A program made the position numbers and the translations under genes. A stretch of 64,000 nt of DNA from Multifurca ochricompacta. Its lineage: Eukaryota > Basidiomycota > Agaricomycetes > Russulales > Russulaceae. The notes under the pieces are model-generated. The model was not told where the DNA came from. It did not search any database and was given only the letters and a program-made list of their open reading frames with translations. The stretch is taken from contig WTXG01000005.1 in the NCBI GenBank assembly GCA_022496185.1, positions 248,001 through 312,000 on the forward strand, written 5' to 3'. Shown in pieces: positions 35,259-48,899 of the stretch; position 1 is the stretch's first letter, and every line of letters begins with the position of its first letter.

Positions 35259-36438
35259 ATATGTTACGAAAAAACACGATTACTGTGGTTGAGATGACGG
35301 TGGGTCAGCAAAAGCAACATTTACACCAGATCACAGGAAAGTTGAAGGAAAAGAATGGGCAGACGCGCAGCGCGTTTGTTGCGAGTGGCGCTGTTTCCAG
35401 GTCACAGGTCAAAAAAAAAGAAAGAAAGAAAAAAGTGGGTGAGTGTTGGGTTTCAGGGAACGGGCCGACAAACGGGCCTGGATTGGGGGGTTTCAGGTTT
35501 CAGCCCAGCTCGAGCTCTGCTATCACTTGTGCAACACTTACACTTTACCAATTGTTGGAGTTGCTAGTTTTTTATTTTTGAGGATTCAGGTATGAGTGAA
35601 AGCGTACCTCCGATTTACAAGTACAAGTACAAATGACAAGTGACAAGTGCAAGAAGTGATTCGCCGCGGTCATTCGGCAGGCAAACATCCCATCGAAATG
35701 GAAGCGAACATTGATAAACAGATCACCCAATGCAATATTACATATATATCAATATCGGGGTTCTCGGTACTGTGTATTAACAACTTTCGTTAGTAATGAC
35801 AGGATGTGGGAGCTAATGCGGGGGAGAGGCAAATGTGAGTGATGTGATGATGATAGGCAAAACTCCGTTGCCATTGCTTTAGCGCGTGCGCTCTAAGTGC
35901 TAGGCCGACTGCTATGTTATAAGTTCATCATGTACCGGTAAATCTCAGTGAAATGACCAATTAATCTCCTGGGGGCCAAGAAGAATCCGTGGAGAATCAT
36001 GATCAACAACCGAATTTTGGATAACATCCGGAACGAACGAACAGAAAGTGAGCCTTATGCAGGCCTCATCGCATCGCGACACAAGGCGCGAGCTAACGTT
36101 GTCCGTGCCTGCCGTGCGTCCAACTCGGACGGTGACGGACACGTTGGCCTCCGTCGTGCTCAGTCCGAGCGACGCAAAGGTAATGCCAGTGCACTGGCTC
36201 GTATGCGCCGAGCCACACACATGTTTTGCCTCCGTGCTTGATCTCTTTATGCAATCCGCATGTTCTCCGTCCTGTCGGTAACGGAATGCAACCAGGTATA
36301 CCTTCTTGTCTCTTCTCGATCATACAGCGGAGCCGTCGTCTTGATCACAAAAAAAGTCCCTCATGTCACCAAGTGTGGCCTCATCTTCCGCAGACTCAAT
36401 AAGGCTTTCAATCTTATTGTGACACTCAAGTAGCTAGC
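35259..36438. other. Intergenic region, possibly with unresolved 5' exons
   Basis: About 1.2 kb with no supported gene. The minus strand at 35945-36220 carries a 91-codon open frame (ending EINWSFH) that could be an upstream exon of the membrane-protein gene or chance. An ACAAGTACAAG repeat cluster is at 35617-35655. Confidence 0.4.
35617..35655. repeat. ACAAGTAC/ACAAGTG short repeats
   Basis: Six close copies of ACAAGT followed by AC or G, related in word content to the array at 199-267. Confidence 0.7.
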
Positions 36439-37884
36439 TTACAGGTCTCCTACTTTCTTAATTCCTACAACGACACGCTCGTTCCTTCGCCAGAATTCTA
36501 CCAACGTTTGCGCGAGCGTCAAGGGGTCATCCTTTACATGGGCCAACATTAGCCCAGCCATCAGCTCGAAATAGTAAGGTAAGGCTCACTTCGTGAAGCA
36601 TATGCCCCGTATTCGGTACAACAACCAGTTGGAACTTGCCTTGCATTTGCCCAATCATAAGCTCGCGGTCAAGGCGTTCTGTACCCGCAAGTACCAACAG
36701 ACGCGCGGTACGTGCAGCGAGGAACGCAGCTGAAAGTCCTTTAAACCAACCTTCATTGTGTGCCATGTTGTAAATGCCATCTAACGAACAAGGGAAGGGT
36801 GAGAAGCGCACCTTCCCAATACGGTGCCGTAGTGCGCAATGGCGTACGCCAAGTGAAGGCACGAACGCCACGAGCTCGGGGCTCGGGTGTAGGAATGACG
36901 AGTGAAGGCACGGACACACGCGCAGAAGTGATGTTACGGATTTGGTGCGCAGTGATGCTACACGAGGCAACAACTTTAAGCAGAGTACAAAGGATAAAGG
37001 TTGGCAAAAGAACATACTGCCACTCTATCGCGTCGCTGACACTATCAAAACCTTCCGGTCTGGAGTTGAGAATTGCCGGCATGTGAGGAAGGGCGTCAAG
37101 CGCGGTGCCCTCGACGACGTCTAGCACTGCCACACCGGATACACGGTATTTAGCCTCAATAAGAAGCGGTACCACGCGTACAATGACGGCGCCGCCCATA
37201 CTGTGGCCAACAAGCTTGTTGATATGTCAATGAAGATACAATGTGTGAGTGTGTGAACCTTCGAAGCACGTACAAGGAGCGAGGGTGCAACCGAAGGAAC
37301 TGGAAAGACCACTCGAAGAAGGTTATGGAGATCCTGTACGAGGATATCAAGGGACAAGTCCTCGTCGAAGGACCGCTCGATTGGCAGAGTCTTCCCTGAC
37401 GATAACTAAGAGCGCGTCGACCGCGATGTGGGAGTGCGCACCATGCCTCCGCGCATCGATAGATAAAATACCAAGTTCCCCTTTGGCAAGCTTCGTCACC
37501 TCTTTTGCGAAGAGGGCGAAGCTAAGGCCGGCAAAGCCTGCGCCGTGGTGGCAGACGATGACCGACCCGGCGCTGCCGTCCGTCGTCTGCGGCGGAGTGT
37601 AGTACACGCGAACATCGAGCTTTGATGCGGGGACATCAACCTGTACTGCTTGTGAGAAATAGGACGCTCCCGATACTGGTGCGTATTCTGGGTTTGGAGT
37701 GCGCGGTAGGCGGTTTATGGGTGGACTCAATGAAAGGGACGGTAGTGCACCGATCGAATCTGCTGCCTCTTCATCCTCATGCTCATCTCATCTCATCTTC
37801 ATTTTCAACTCCAGGAGGATCAGGTGGAAGTTGTGGAAGCTTTGAGATTCGTGCATACATGGCTGAACGGTATAGGTCTGACAT
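36439..37884 (-). CDS. PPE1: Protein phosphatase 2A methylesterase
   Basis: Alpha/beta hydrolase that removes the C-terminal methyl ester of the PP2A catalytic subunit. The family start MSDLYRSAMYARISKLPQLP is at 37884, followed by PSLSLSPPINRLPRTPNPEY, GSVIVCHHGAGFAGLSFALF (oxyanion region), ILSIDARRHGAHS, the nucleophile LVGHSMGGAVIV, VLDVVEGTALDALPHMP, RLLVLAGTERLDRELMIGQM (acid) and VVPNTGHMLHEDDP (catalytic His). It ends with a basic KKVGDL. Between the N-terminal peptide and DSIGALPSL the frame breaks at a GATGA tandem repeat near 37800-37825; two bases or one repeat unit change would rejoin it. Several short introns. It is divergent from DPB11, with about 130 bases between the starts. 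Confidence 0.93.
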
Positions 37885-38013
37885 GAGTTAACCTTAACCT
37901 AACGACGCGACGCGTCCAAAAATCCCAAATCCCAAATCCCAAATCCACCAAAACAACTGTGACCGACCTGACCACGTCTCAAAGGCAAGATATAGCATAA
38001 GAAACGCTACCTT
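37885..38013. promoter_or_regulatory. Compact divergent promoter PPE1/DPB11 with MCB-like site
   Basis: Contains ACGCGACGCGT (ACGCGT, the MluI cell-cycle box, at 37910-37915) and four AAATCCC units at 37918-37947. A second ACGCGT is at 38068-38073, inside the putative first intron of DPB11. MBF-type factors bind ACGCGT ahead of replication genes in yeasts; here this is inference. Confidence 0.45.
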
Positions 38014-41000
38014 ATGACCCGTCGGGTGAACAGATCGAAAAAGGTATTTAGCTATTTGCTCTTAACTACGCGTTAGACGTCACAATGTATTCATAGGTAC
38101 CTGGAGTAAAGCTACGTCCAGCAGACCAGAGGAAACGAGAACACCCACTTCTTCAATAGCGCGACGTACGCCGTCACCCTCGCCGCCACTACCAGATGCA
38201 CCCGAAGGGTTTGAAACCAGCTTCATTGACACGTGTCCGAGGCCATTTCGTGGCTTCACGATATGTACAACTGGTATTGACAGGGTACGCGGTCAATTAT
38301 GATCTCGCGCCGCGGGTCTCATTTGAGTCGAACTCGTCGACAGTCGACAATATTTCCCAAAGCTGGTGAAATGGGTGCAAACACTACCTCTGCATTCACT
38401 GATTACGTCACGCAACTCATCGCAGAGGTCATGGAGGAGCAAAATATTGGGTGCGTTCCCCACCCGCAAAGTTCAATACCACTAATGAATACAATACAGT
38501 GCGCAGTAGAGCGCAAAATACCGATACTAAAGCCCTCATGGATTCTTGACACCTTTGAGATCTGGCAGAGAGGCGATGATTTTGACTTTGACACTGTTCG
38601 ATCCCTCTCCCTAGCTTCTTCCTTCTCTCCCTTTGACGTCGTCTACAGAAAGTTGAAGAGCACCGTCTTCCCACGTTTTCTGGGGTTACTCTATGCGTCT
38701 CCAGTGTCGAGGATATTGACGATCTTGACCGGCACACCTCCATCAACCGCGCTGTCACGCAGCATGGTGGAAAATACGTCAAAAACATTGAGCGACCAGT
38801 GCGCGTCACTCATCTCCTCTGTTCTGGAAGTGAAGAAACGGAAAAAATGCATTATGCCCGTAAGTTTAACGAACGGGGTGAAGCTGATATCAAACTTGTC
38901 TGGGAGGAGTGGTTCTGGAATTCCCTGGACTCCGGTGGTGCGTGTTGCGTGTGTTCACTTGTAGTGAATGTCTGATTTTAATGTGGGTTGGACAGGGCGG
39001 TTTGAGGAGACACCTTACTTTCTCACACATCCACGCCCCGGTCGCAGACAGTTCTTGCCCTCATCACATCTTCCAAACATTGAGGCACCCGAACCATCAC
39101 AAGTCCAAGCGCAACCGGACCCTGATCCCGATGTACCAGAGGAGGAAGAGATCGCAGTTGCTCGTCGTGTTCCTGCCGCAACATTGCGCGTCTGGGAGAG
39201 CCTTCTCGCTCCGCGCGGATATGCCAAGGTTGGGCCTGAGCTGGTTAAGACGGTTCCTGCAGAAGCCCTCAACCTCACTCGCGATCAAGCGCTTCTCCTG
39301 CCGGGCACCAACAAAGCCAAGGGAAAGGCTCGAGTTTGGACTCGCTGCCCCCACCCACATTGGGCAAAGGCCGTAGCGTGCTGACAAAGTTTCCGCGGTC
39401 AAAGTCCTTCGCACCAGGTATGACGCCGGTTTCGGAATCCCTGTCTGCATCCACGTCGCGCCAGCCATTCCGCAAGGCCCAGTCAATGTTCTTGCCACAA
39501 CCAACACCACGTACACAGGTAGCACCAGAGCCTGACGACCGCCGTCTAAGATATTCGCGGGAATGCGCTTCCGCGTGCTCGCCGAAGCTCGCTCAGCGAG
39601 TGTTCGCTCCGCGATCGAAAGTTGCGGTGGAATTTGGGTTGAGAGTGAAGATGAAGAGGAGCCCGTGGACTTTGTGATTGTGCGATTGGTCAGGTACCCC
39701 TCTTCCTCCTTCTCTGGCTTTTGATATAAACGCCGACAGGCTCATATATAACGCAGTGGTAGTAAGTTATATGTCGACGAAGCCGACGTCACGCTCAAAC
39801 CGCGCTATCGCACTGAGTGCTGGCTCGAAGGTTGTCTGTCACGCGAACGGATATGCTCCGCAGACGAGCATCCGGCCTTCTCGCCACTTCCACTTGCGAT
39901 TCACCTACCTGGCATCATCCTCAGTTCATCAGGACTTGACGTTGCAGAGGACATGTGGGTCAAGCGTCTCGCCCGCGCATTGGGTAATGATCTCTCCTTT
40001 ACCCTGCATTCTGTACAGTATTCTAACCGCCGGCCCACTGCAAGGGATAACGCATGTGCCGACGTTCAATCGCTCGACGACCCACCTGTTATGTCCGGGT
40101 GCAACTGGCGCGAAGTACCAGAGGGCACGGATGTGGGGTATACCGGTGGTTGATATGCGCTGGCTCTCACATATCGCGAGGACGGGTGCGTTGCCTTCGC
40201 CTGGGACGTTTCTCGTGCTAGACTTGGGTATGCCAAGCGCTGAGGCGGCAGACGTCATGAACGGTACGAGTGTCACACTAATCTCATGGCCGATGTCGTG
40301 CTGAACTTTCACGCAGGGACAAAGTTGGCCGATCTCACACAAGATGATTGGATGGCGATTCCAGCCCAGAGAGCGCCGCTCGCAATCACGCTACCACCAG
40401 AATCAACGCAACTAGACGCGGACTTCGCCAATCAGGAACAATCTTTCGGCCAGCCTAAGTTGCTCGCTGACCAGGAGGAAGTCGTCCCGAGTTCCTCGCC
40501 AACACTTCCTCCCGCCTCCAGTCCTGCACATACCTCACCTCCAACGGCTCTATCACTCTCCGCGCATACGACTCTTATTCTATCCTCCCATTCCTCCGCT
40601 CTAGGAAGTGAAACGGAGGATGATGAGACGACTCCGCGGGTGCCGTCCTCAAACACTCCGTCACCGCTGAAGCCGCCGTTAGAGCAGACGGACCCGGCCG
40701 CACGGGCACTACATGAGAGCATCTCCAATTTGCTTGGCAAGCGTGACGCTGGTGCAATGTTGACTGAGGAGAACGCAGAGCCACCGGTACGGCGGAAACG
40801 CGCACGCCCGCGATCCAAGGTGAGCTAACAAGCGACCCCCTCCCCCCCTCATTTCTTATTCACCATGAGATGGCCGCCTTGTTCATTCTCTCACATCTCA
40901 TAGCCGCATTCACTTTTGCAATCGGACACTGCAGGTGCAAATATTGTCACGGGAATGGGGATCGGCACGAGCGTTCCTCGCATCCACGTCCCACCGGCAA

Positions 41001-41257
41001 ATATGTACACTGCCTCGTATGCTTTCGGGGACGAACCCGAGAACAGTACCTCAAATACGAATGCCATATTGGACGATAGCAGGAGCTCAGGTTTGCAGGC
41101 GGTGTACGAGGACCCAACACAAGCGGCCGAGCGACGCAAGCTTATCAGCTTGCTGAACGGTGCGCCGGGGCAGAGCAGGATGCGAGAGAAGCGAGTCCAT
41201 AGGGGAGTTGTGACTAGCTCCGATGTCACCGTTAGTGGGCGTATAGGAGGCTTTTGA
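38014..41257 (+). CDS. DPB11: BRCT-repeat DNA replication/checkpoint protein (Dpb11/Rad4/TopBP1-like)
   Basis: Scaffold that links CDK-phosphorylated Sld2/Sld3 to replication origin firing and activates the ATR checkpoint. At least four BRCT-like units are visible: FRGFTICTTGI with TSAFTDYVTQLIAE and KIPILKPSWILDTFEIWQRG; IDDLDRHTSINRAVTQHGG with RVTHLLCSGSEE and LVWEEWFWNSL; FAGMRFRVLAEAR with GGIWVESEDEEEPVDFVIV and YRTECWLEGCL; and GITHVPTFNRSTTHLLCPG with IPVVDMRWLSHI. A disordered Ser/Pro-rich tail with a basic run (PPVRRKRARPRSK) follows, then a conserved-looking end (AVYEDPTQAAERRKLISLLN). The start at 38014 (MTRRVNRSKK) is provisional because the first splice does not keep frame. Introns are numerous. 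Confidence 0.83.
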
Positions 41258-41898
41258 AGTCAGGGGTATTTATGGATGGATATTCTCTTGTATCCCAATT
41301 GTTCATTTAGTACACACACATTGCATTTGTACTGTTTTTCTGCGTCGTGGGCCTTAGCGTGAGGGAGGGACGTAGGACTTCCTTGGCTGCTTGTTCTTGC
41401 CAGTACAAGATCGTCCACAGGAACTGGCCAATTGCCGCTTCGCGACTCAGGCTGCACGCTATTCGACAAACTCCACCTTGGTGAGTGGCGTCGAAGATTA
41501 AGGACACCACGAAGCATGCTTTAGGAGATTCATAACGCGCAATTTCATTGAGTTACTCTGCGGAACATCCAACGCCACGCATGGGGCATCCCTCTCTCAC
41601 GCACGCTTGTTCCATTACAACTTGACGTCATCGCGCACAAATATTGCTATAATCAGGGTGAACAGTAGGTCACTTGTGAAAGGCGGTGGCGGAGGTGTTT
41701 GAATTAAATATTATTTGAACCAGGTTCTGCAAATCCTAGAGCGACTTGGCTCGAGAGCAAACTGCATGGCTTGTGTAGCAACTGCTCGGTTCGGGTAGCG
41801 GCAGATCATCTGCAGACACGTTTAGAATTTGTGATAGACTTTCCAGACTGGGGCGGCCAGCGTCATGGTTTCGCTTATGCGAGTGAGACTTTATTCCA
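41258..41898. other. Convergent intergenic region
   Basis: 3' flanks of DPB11 (+) and DAD4 (-). No conserved ORF or repeat seen. Confidence 0.5.
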
Positions 41899-42264
41899 TC
41901 ACGACTGGTCCGATGTTTGGTGAGCGTCGCTATCCGTAGCGGACGTTGCCTCCAAGTTGTACTGTACATTCTTGCGATATTTTGTTGTCAGATCGGCAGC
42001 AGTCTTGACGTAGGCATTCGCTCGAATGATCTCCTGGAATAAAATTTAAAAAAAAACACACGATGAGAACGCAACCACTCAGGGCATCGTCATAAATCTG
42101 GCAAACCTCAACACAATGATTCAGTTCGAGAATGAGTTCTGTACACTTGTCCTGAATACAGATAAATTTTTCGTTAATACCCGTGAAGTATTTATTACAC
42201 TTACAGCGTTCTTGATGATACGTTCTAGGAGGACAGCTTGTCGTTCCGAGTGAGGATTCTCCAT
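41899..42264 (-). CDS. DAD4: DASH complex subunit Dad4
   Basis: Small kinetochore protein of the DASH/Dam1 complex, which couples chromosomes to spindle microtubules. Three exons, all checked codon by codon: 42205-42264 (MENPHSERQAVLLERIIKNA), 42107-42151 (DKCTELILELNHCVE) and 41899-42033 (EIIRANAYVKTAADLTTKYR, then KNVQYNLEATS and a short acidic tail). Introns are GT-AG and in phase. The product is 79 residues; family members are about 70-80. The N-terminal MENPHEERQ-type start and the KYRKNVQ.NLE block are diagnostic. It is head to head with SEA4, 96 bases between the start codons. Confidence 0.95.
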
Positions 42265-42360
42265 CGTTGTGACCTGAGCCTGAGACAATGTCGCGAGTCG
42301 TGATGCACACCGGACTCTGAAGTCTGAGTTTCTCTTCCTCCTCCTTTTCCTCTTCATTCT
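42265..42360. promoter_or_regulatory. 96-base bidirectional promoter, DAD4/SEA4
   Basis: All sequence between two divergent start codons. It is rich in AGGAGGA / TCCTCCT. If both starts are right, both promoters and leaders overlap here or extend into the genes. Confidence 0.6.
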
Positions 42361-45300
42361 ATGGTCTCTCACTCAGAGAAGCGAATCGTCTGGAGTCCTC
42401 TCAGTCAGAACAAGTTCATTGTCGGAGGCAGTTCTCAACTTGTCCTGTATGATTGGTCTCCTGGGGATTCCTCGATACATCATGTCGCATCTCAACAAGA
42501 TTTGCAATCAATGAGGGTAATATCGCCTTGCATCCCTTTCCATTCTCTGCTCACGTCGGAGCCTAGTGCTTTGCGTGGTCTCCAGACCCAGTCATCGATA
42601 ACTTCGTTGCAGTCGGATTTAACAATGGCCTCGTTGATCTTCTACGTCTTGAATCAATTCGCCATATTCGTGAACACACCCCTAGCCGTAGTTCCCTTGC
42701 GCCCTTGTCCTCTAAGGCTCCTCGCGCTTGTGTCTCCCTCGCTTTTTGTGGAGTCACTCCCCAATATCTTGCTATGGGTCTCGAGAAGCTACGAAATGAC
42801 CCAAGTCTTTTGATATGGGATGTTCATGCTTCCACGCCTACTCGCGTCTTATCACCAATAGGATCACCTCCGACTCATATTATTGCCCCTCCGCCATCTC
42901 CCGCGCGACCACCATTGACTGGGCTTCCCTCTACCCCTCGTTCACACCATCTTATTCCTCGTACAGAACTTGGACCTCGTGTAGACTCGCGTGTTCTACA
43001 GACGCACTCGCAGAACGAATCTGTCCACTCATTGACCTGGTTGCAACAGAGCAATCATTTACTCGCTGCCGGTTTATCACAGCGATTGCTCCGACTATTT
43101 GACCTCCGTAGTTCAGCGCCTGCAGTTGCCCATGCTCCAGGACGTGTCTACGCATTGTCCACAGACCCGTTTGAACCCCATCACCTTGCTTCAGCGGGGG
43201 AGGGTGTCGTCACTGTGTGGGACGTGCGGAAACTGCCCGCCTCATTGCTCACGTTTTCTGAACGCGACGCACTCGCTGATGGAATTCGTATTCAGAACGG
43301 CGCCGTGCGCAGGATGCTAGACCTGGAATTTTCTTCTGTGCGTCGTGGCGTTCTGGCTACTCTGGGTCAAGACGCGTCATATGTTCGCCTTTGGGATGTC
43401 ATTAAAACAGAGTCATTTGATGTGCCTCCCGCACTGCGCGCAAGTGATGTCACTCGGACGCCAAAAATGTCTTGGACAAACGCGACCAGCATGCTACCTT
43501 GGGGCGTTTCCGGGGGGACACATAATGTGACAAATGATACTGCACAACTATCCCCCAACACGTCTGGTTCCCTCGTTCTTTCTAATACGCGAAAGTGTGA
43601 GTGGTTTCAAAGCAAGCACAGATTAACAATTCACAAGTGTTTGAATAGCTAGACGGTTCTATTCAAGTCTCAATTCTTTCGCGTTGATGCCTGCCGTCCG
43701 GCCAAACCCCTTGGTCATTTCGCTCATGGCGATCACTAAAGAGACGATTTGGAAACAGCGAACACTCATGACACACCTATACACGTGCAGTGGAGTCCAC
43801 GGGGTAGTATGGCTGTCGCAGTTGGTTCCGCTTATCGTATCTTCTCTAGTGTGCAACCGGGTGAGATTGTCCCCGAACCCTGGTCCATCGTGCCTGCTGT
43901 TGTATCTGAAGGGGTCGATGACACCGGTTTTGGCAACTTTCCCATCGACGTCTCTCGAGGTCGATCCCCGCGATCCAGTTGGCAGCAGCCAACGTTTGGC
44001 CGTGGGGATGAAGATGGGTTCCCAGCTCTTACTTCAGCCAGACCTTCTCCGAAACCGTCCCCGCGCGTCAGACCATCTCCTTTGCCATCGCAGAAGGCAA
44101 AAGAGGGTGTTGTCAGTCCTGCACACCGGAGTGTTCCTGTCTCCCCTCGTCTCAAAGGAAATGCGGAGCTTCCTTCTTCCCCGGTCCCACGTCTCTTGCG
44201 CCTCCTTCACCTGCTACTGGTTCAGTGCACATCATTGGCACTACGAAGCTAACTGAGAATAATGTAGCTTCATCACGTACCCAAAACGCCAGCGGGCGCC
44301 CTTGGAGACGCGCCATCGACCGTACGCAGGCACTCGTAGACGAAGATATATCTATGAGTATGCGACGGCGTGTAATTAAGGGCTACGGACTGAGTCATGT
44401 ACGCTTTGTGTGCTCCCCTTGGATCAAACAACCTAGTCTCATCTCGTGCTTCGAAACGGTAGCCTGCCCATAATGTGGCGATCCTCAAGGAGGTGAAAGA
44501 GGAACAAAAAGGGAAGGCGCTCGTTGAGATGTGGTCGTGGGTTGACTGTACGCATATGGTGGTGCTGCATAGTCTCTGTTTCACCACCTTCCCGTAGATG
44601 CTCGCCGACTGCTGGAAGGGCCTGCTCTTCGTCTAATGGGTATAATTTTGCCAATCAAGGTATACGGGGGATTTGGGAAGGATTTCCTTCCTCTATCCCC
44701 GATGCAGCACTCTCGAGTTCACCACCACCCCCCGGCCCTCTACTCGACCCTCTGGTGGTGGAAGGCGTTCATTCAATATCACGGTCACAGTCCCACCGCG
44801 GCAGACACAGGGCCGAAGTACCGTCTCAGTTTACTGCGGCTCTGTTGCTTTTGAGCGCGCATAACCAAGCAGATGCAGCTGTCCTGGAGTCCGCTGATTG
44901 GAAGCCAACTATTTCGACGGCAAAGCTGATACAACGTCGGTTCGCACTTCAACTATGCGGGTGGAGTTTGAGGAGCGAAGATATATCTGCTGTTATCAAC
45001 AAGTAAGCCTGTGACCTTATGTAGTAGACGCCTTCATGCAACCTTGCCTAGGTGGGAGAAAGACGGTCGACAGTCGCAAGCAGCTTGTTGGCTTGTATTC
45101 TTAGGTCGGCACGGCAAAGCAATAGACGTTCTTATGCGAAGCAAAGGTGTGCGGTCTCCATCGGAGTGTCAGCCCTTGGCTCACACGAAACGATAGATAG
45201 TTCCCACAATATCATGGCTGGTACTCTCGCCGCTCTCACTCCTGCCTCAGAAAAAACACCAGAGCTACGCCACCAGTATGAGCGCTTGGTCATGCGGCTT

Positions 45301-46238
45301 GAGGATCCCTATTTTCGGGCAACGTTGACGTACCTTGCGTTCGGGGACTGGGGCGACGTCCTGGAAGAAGAGCACATCCCTCTTCGTGAGCGCCTTGCGA
45401 TTGCACTACAGTTTCTCGAGGACGATGCGCTCTCAGCGTATCTCCGTCGAATAGCTGAGGCTTCGGTGATACGGGGAGACGTGGAAGGCATTATTGTTAC
45501 AGGTTTGACCACGTCCGGAGTGCATCTGCTACAGAATTACCTGGATCGAACTGGAGACGTACAGACCGCAGCTATTTTGGGGGCATATATACACCCACAT
45601 CAACTGAAGGATGTACGAATAGACCGGTGGCTGGACGCATACCGAGACCTTCTAGATGGATGGAAGTTTTTCCATCACCGGTGCCAACTCGACATTGACC
45701 GCGGGCAGATGTTACAAGACTTCACGCAAGCTGCTGATAGGGAACCCATCCAGCTTGCTCCGCCCCAAATTCTGATTCGTTGCAACTATTGTAACAAGGT
45801 GATTAGTGAGCCACGGGGTATCACCACAGCGAACAGGGTAAGGGCAACTTCTCAGTCTCCGAGCATGCCGGATCCCTGATGTTTTCGAAAATGAAGGCCA
45901 CTGCCTGTCCGTTCTGCAACCGCCCTCTCCCGCGCTGTTCTGTATGTCTGATGACATTAGGCATCATACCTGATTCTGCACGCAACGGGGAACTCGCACA
46001 CCATGATGCACCAATGCGAGGTATGCCCACCTCAGCAAGATATTGTGTTTCAGCTGACAAGTAGATTTGATGGGATGCCGCAGATAGTGTCGACGATGCA
46101 ATTGTGTTCTGTCAGACGTGTAGGCACGGCGGGCACGCCGCGCATATCTTAGAATGGTTTTATGGTGCTGCTGGCGCGAAGTCGCGGGGTACCTGTGCCG
46201 TTGCGGACTGCGATCACAGATGCACTGATGAGTTTTGA
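42361..46238 (+). CDS. SEA4: SEACAT/GATOR2 subunit Sea4 (Mio) WD40-RING protein
   Basis: Vacuolar-surface protein of the GATOR2/SEACAT complex that supports TORC1 activation by amino acids. The N-terminal beta-propeller shows KRIVWSPLSQNKFIVGGS, CFAWSPDPVIDNFVAVGF, HSLTWLQQSNHLLAAGLSQR, HHLASAGEGVVTVWDVRKLP and VQWSPRGSMAVAVGSAYRIF. The middle alpha-solenoid includes NQGIRGIWEGFPSSIPDA and HKQ-like helices up to WLDAYRDLLDGWKFFHHRCQ. The C-terminus is a RING/zinc-ribbon: RCNYCNKVIS, CPFCNRPLPRCSVCLM, FCQTCRHGGHAAHILEWF and CAVADCDHRC. Family members end the same way. Frame breaks near 43747 (ETDLETAN expected) and near 44175 are each healed by one base. The solenoid region has several short introns that I did not all place. 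Confidence 0.92.
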
Positions 46239-46400
46239 GTACTTTGTGCACGCGGAGTACTTATGCTTCAATTGCCTCCTACCCATCAACTGTCCGGGAA
46301 TTGACGCAATTTACAACAATTACTGCATGACGTATTAACCGCCATCATTTGTTATACATCTATTTTACTTGATTTTACTTTGGGGGGGAGATTATCTTAT

Positions 46401-48609
<2,209 letters not shown>

Positions 48610-48899
48610 ATTAAAGAGACGAAGTTGATGAAGAGGATACGATGAGCTCAGTCGAGTGAGTCGAGTTGTTGAAGCCAAAATGAGCATTATTTCTCTATTT
48701 TTCTGACAAATCAAATGACTCGAAATGGCAGAAACGGACGTTGCCGATTCTGACTTTTAAAGTCGCTCATCAAACGTGACTCTGTGACTCTGGGCTGGAA
48801 AGGGCGTGGGCTCGGACGGTCCATTCTGTATTACTTACTTGTTGCAAGCCCTCACCCGCACCTTCCTCCGTACCATTCACAACAAATACATTTTTTACT
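48610..48899. promoter_or_regulatory. Divergent promoter, KRS1/Ariadne ligase
   Basis: About 290 bases between two divergent starts. It contains a TCAGTCGAGTGAGTCGAGT direct repeat near 48648-48666. No known motif assigned. Confidence 0.5.

Noticed and set aside
36093..36323. Arg/His-rich open frames on both strands around 36.1-36.3 kb
   Set aside because: No domain, no consistent splice signals, and composition expected from a GC-rich non-coding stretch.
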